Below, piece after piece: positions 6,001 to 6,479 of a DNA stretch of 6,479 nucleotides. The translations under genes and the position numbers were made by a program. Below the pieces are notes generated by a model, which was not told the origin of the DNA, searched no databases, and saw nothing but the letters and a program-made list of their open reading frames with translations. Positions within the stretch are counted from its first letter, which is position 1. Every line of letters begins with the position of its first letter. Origin of the DNA: an uncultured Eubacteriales bacterium (GTDB taxonomy: Bacteria; Bacillota; Clostridia; Oscillospirales; Acutalibacteraceae); assembly GCA_900321515.1 (NCBI GenBank), contig ONWI01000078.1, positions 1-6,479 on the forward strand, read 5' to 3'.

Positions 6001-6420
6001 GTTCAGAAACTTATCATGCTCATATTCGTTTTCAACAGGGACAATTTCTTCGGTTCGCTGACAAACTCCGGTTTCGCGGTATGTGATATAAATTTTTTTA
6101 TGCAGCGAATATATTCCCGCGTTATCAAGAAATGTCTCAAAGCTTTCTTCTGTGGAAAAAAATCTTTCATACAGCGCATTGACCCAGTCCATCATCGGAC
6201 TGTAGCCTCCCTTAATGGTACCGGGCTGAAATTCATGATAGAGTATCTGCACAATGTTGCCGGATTGAAGCATAGCGTTGTTGACGGATTTGAGCGGTAT
6301 TGAAAAAGTGTTGTAATGCTTGAAGAAGCTCACATTGTGATCCTCGTAATATAATTTCTGAAGCACGGAACCAACAAGATTGCTTACATAGATATCAGCA
6401 TATGAACTCAAATTTATCAC
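3061..6420 (-). CDS. Large soluble diguanylate cyclase: degenerate STAND-like N-terminus, TPR repeats, GAF-like domain, GGDEF
   Basis: This protein (1119 residues from GTG) should make c-di-GMP from two GTP in the cytoplasm; no membrane helix or signal peptide is seen. The GGDEF domain (about 937-1110) has the active motif RYGGDEF (1014-1020), metal-binding Asp975 and Glu/Asp1018-1019, and guanine-binding Asn983 and Asp992. The usual RxxD inhibitory site is replaced by KDKG (1007-1010). A short coiled-coil linker (about 915-937) follows a GAF-like sensory region (about 740-912). Residues about 240-715 are helical TPR-type repeats, clearest at 495-530, 536-570, 582-615 and 646-700. The N-terminal about 220 residues resemble a STAND/AAA ATPase of the MalT type without a P-loop; its Walker B-like strand reads PLLIVLNKVHLAS (154-166), lacking the acidic pair. 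The GTG at 6420 abuts the Shine-Dalgarno AAGGGG (6425-6420), so TTG 6411-6409 (codon 4), at 8 nt spacing, is the more likely start. It is the first gene of the operon. The input signal is unknown. Confidence 0.88.
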   Translation of the reverse strand: MINLSSYADIYVSNLVGSVLQKLYYEDHNVSFFKHYNTFSIPLKSVNNAMLQSGNIVQILYHEFQPGTIKGGYSPMMDWVNALYERFFSTEESFETFLDNAGIYSLHKKIYITYRETGVCQRTEEIVPVENEYEHDKFLNGLIGVFNYICEKVPLLIVLNKVHLASFSTYEFLYKEITQNPNNKLAFLCTINEVFVVPDYLKSIRNDIMVVLESKNMIQDWGLEDKDNSTDESDIFTPVSESFDTYLVLINNMIETGCVTQAIYYCDIIKEALDGGTLTASEESLHRFFRLYGDANFKAGNYPRTLTICDERKGILSSKSDDEIVDRFNFEYTYLVALCHSSAGQDMLAEKYADDCADFAVRNGDEYLIFKTDLLKCMVKFRSWINVYLWHIDYTPSPEFLQKAEEYGYYNHLAYIYFFCFGNDRSYYNVDPEYCESHEHYKKGMYFADMLSNDSVKLRVFKKNVVFSSGFGYYPAVVHFYKKSLVILSKQDNLTEMGNVYNGLGYNRIVSEQFNEADAYFNSAMEIWYKLGKPENMGESLYNMAVNAMLARDYQSACDLLVTAVRIMKNLNQNKLELCNMSKIYGMIALCFIKLGVEYNAQLYLNRMQLVLYHLIFPEGEPSYFLWDDDMFFYYFDRGLVARKDSLAEAQHNFDRANFHLKRTEGLWFFAYELFAIEQADLYRAQGRHVEANELLQDCLDFCTKNNYKDKIERINSALTGNPLEEKNYKIGLKKISASQAIELSRRVGAELQLRLKNKSIDFLTNWQELMNHDDIEVKALINTSMYSIQNNYNADKIIYLGVENGKADLIYCDKDYHPSPEMLQGMVSFFIHHPNEFMTNRLEKSFYDYKDLIGLFGINKVVSMIGVPIVVDGKLQSVLLALMEMHDNFANNFSLFLDGDLTIFSVAFHQLVDALNRLATQERIRKMNVQLEQTSVTDMLTGLYNRQGFAKTLNEEMKKYESAPNVTTTVLYIDLDNFKFYNDTFGHAIGDVILVSFAEIFKQITKDKGYAIRYGGDEFVIVLTESSEEEGVEVAKSIYQRLDETDGFAARLKEKMGKDFKIDPKNRVSCSIGISTANVFSKEAIDEAMKQADDALYVVKKTTKRNYRVWKPDSESSR

Positions 6421-6425
6421 CCCTT
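6420..6425 (-). promoter_or_regulatory. Shine-Dalgarno site that decides the diguanylate cyclase start
   Basis: AAGGGG, read on the minus strand within AAGGGGTGAT, matches the 16S rRNA tail well. Its last G is the first base of the GTG at 6420, leaving no spacing. The in-frame TTG at 6411-6409 is 8 nt downstream, the usual distance. The next in-frame ATG is about 50 codons further on. Confidence 0.65.
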
Positions 6426-6437
6426 GTCATTTGTTAC

Positions 6438-6466
6438 ATTATACCAAATTATAATATAAATAGCAA
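6438..6466 (-). promoter_or_regulatory. Sigma-A type promoter of the diguanylate cyclase operon
   Basis: On the minus strand, TTGCTA (6466-6461) and TATAAT (6443-6438) are separated by 17 bp. The -10 is preceded by TGG, fitting the extended -10 pattern TGn. Predicted transcription starts near 6431, giving a very short leader of about 11-20 nt. The -10 is perfect and the -35 matches four of six consensus bases. Confidence 0.8.
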
Positions 6467-6479
6467 TAGATTTTAAAAA

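Overview
The window looks like a chromosomal piece of a Gram-positive anaerobe of the Clostridia, most like the Ruminococcus/Oscillospiraceae group. This is inferred from three things: the gene families present, the textbook sigma-A promoters in AT-rich intergenic DNA beside moderately GC-rich genes, and strong Shine-Dalgarno sites with GTG or TTG start codons. Genus is not provable from the sequence alone.

Layout. Positions 1-268 are AT-rich non-coding DNA ending in a near-consensus promoter (TTGACT, 17 bp, TATAAT). That promoter drives a plus-strand gene (269-1744) for a membrane polysaccharide co-polymerase fused to a bacterial tyrosine-kinase (BY-kinase) type ATPase domain. On the minus strand, a second promoter at the right edge (TTGCTA, 17 bp, TATAAT with an extended -10) drives an apparent operon read right to left. 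Its genes are a 1119-residue soluble diguanylate cyclase with a degenerate STAND/AAA-like N-terminus, TPR repeats and a GAF-like domain (6420-3061); a YihY/BrkB-family six-helix membrane protein (3040-2093); and an 87-residue cysteine-rich small-domain protein (2010-1747). A 47-nt imperfect hairpin flanked by A and T runs (2029-2075) lies between the last two genes. The plus- and minus-strand genes converge tail to tail with 2 bp between their stop codons.

How the parts may work together. The large protein has every residue expected for making c-di-GMP but lacks the RxxD product-inhibition site. The kinase-like protein belongs to a family that controls extracellular polysaccharide chain assembly. 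Both are surface or biofilm-type functions, but a direct link between them is inference only.

Most notable points: the kinase domain has lost the Walker A lysine, the first Walker A' aspartate, the glutamate of its ExxRxxR motif and the C-terminal tyrosine cluster, so it looks like a pseudokinase. The best-spaced ribosome site upstream of it serves an out-of-frame 7-codon reading frame. The diguanylate cyclase N-terminus appears to be a dead STAND ATPase. The intergenic hairpin is placed to act on transcripts from both strands. I see no RNA genes, CRISPR arrays, insertion sequences or phage genes.
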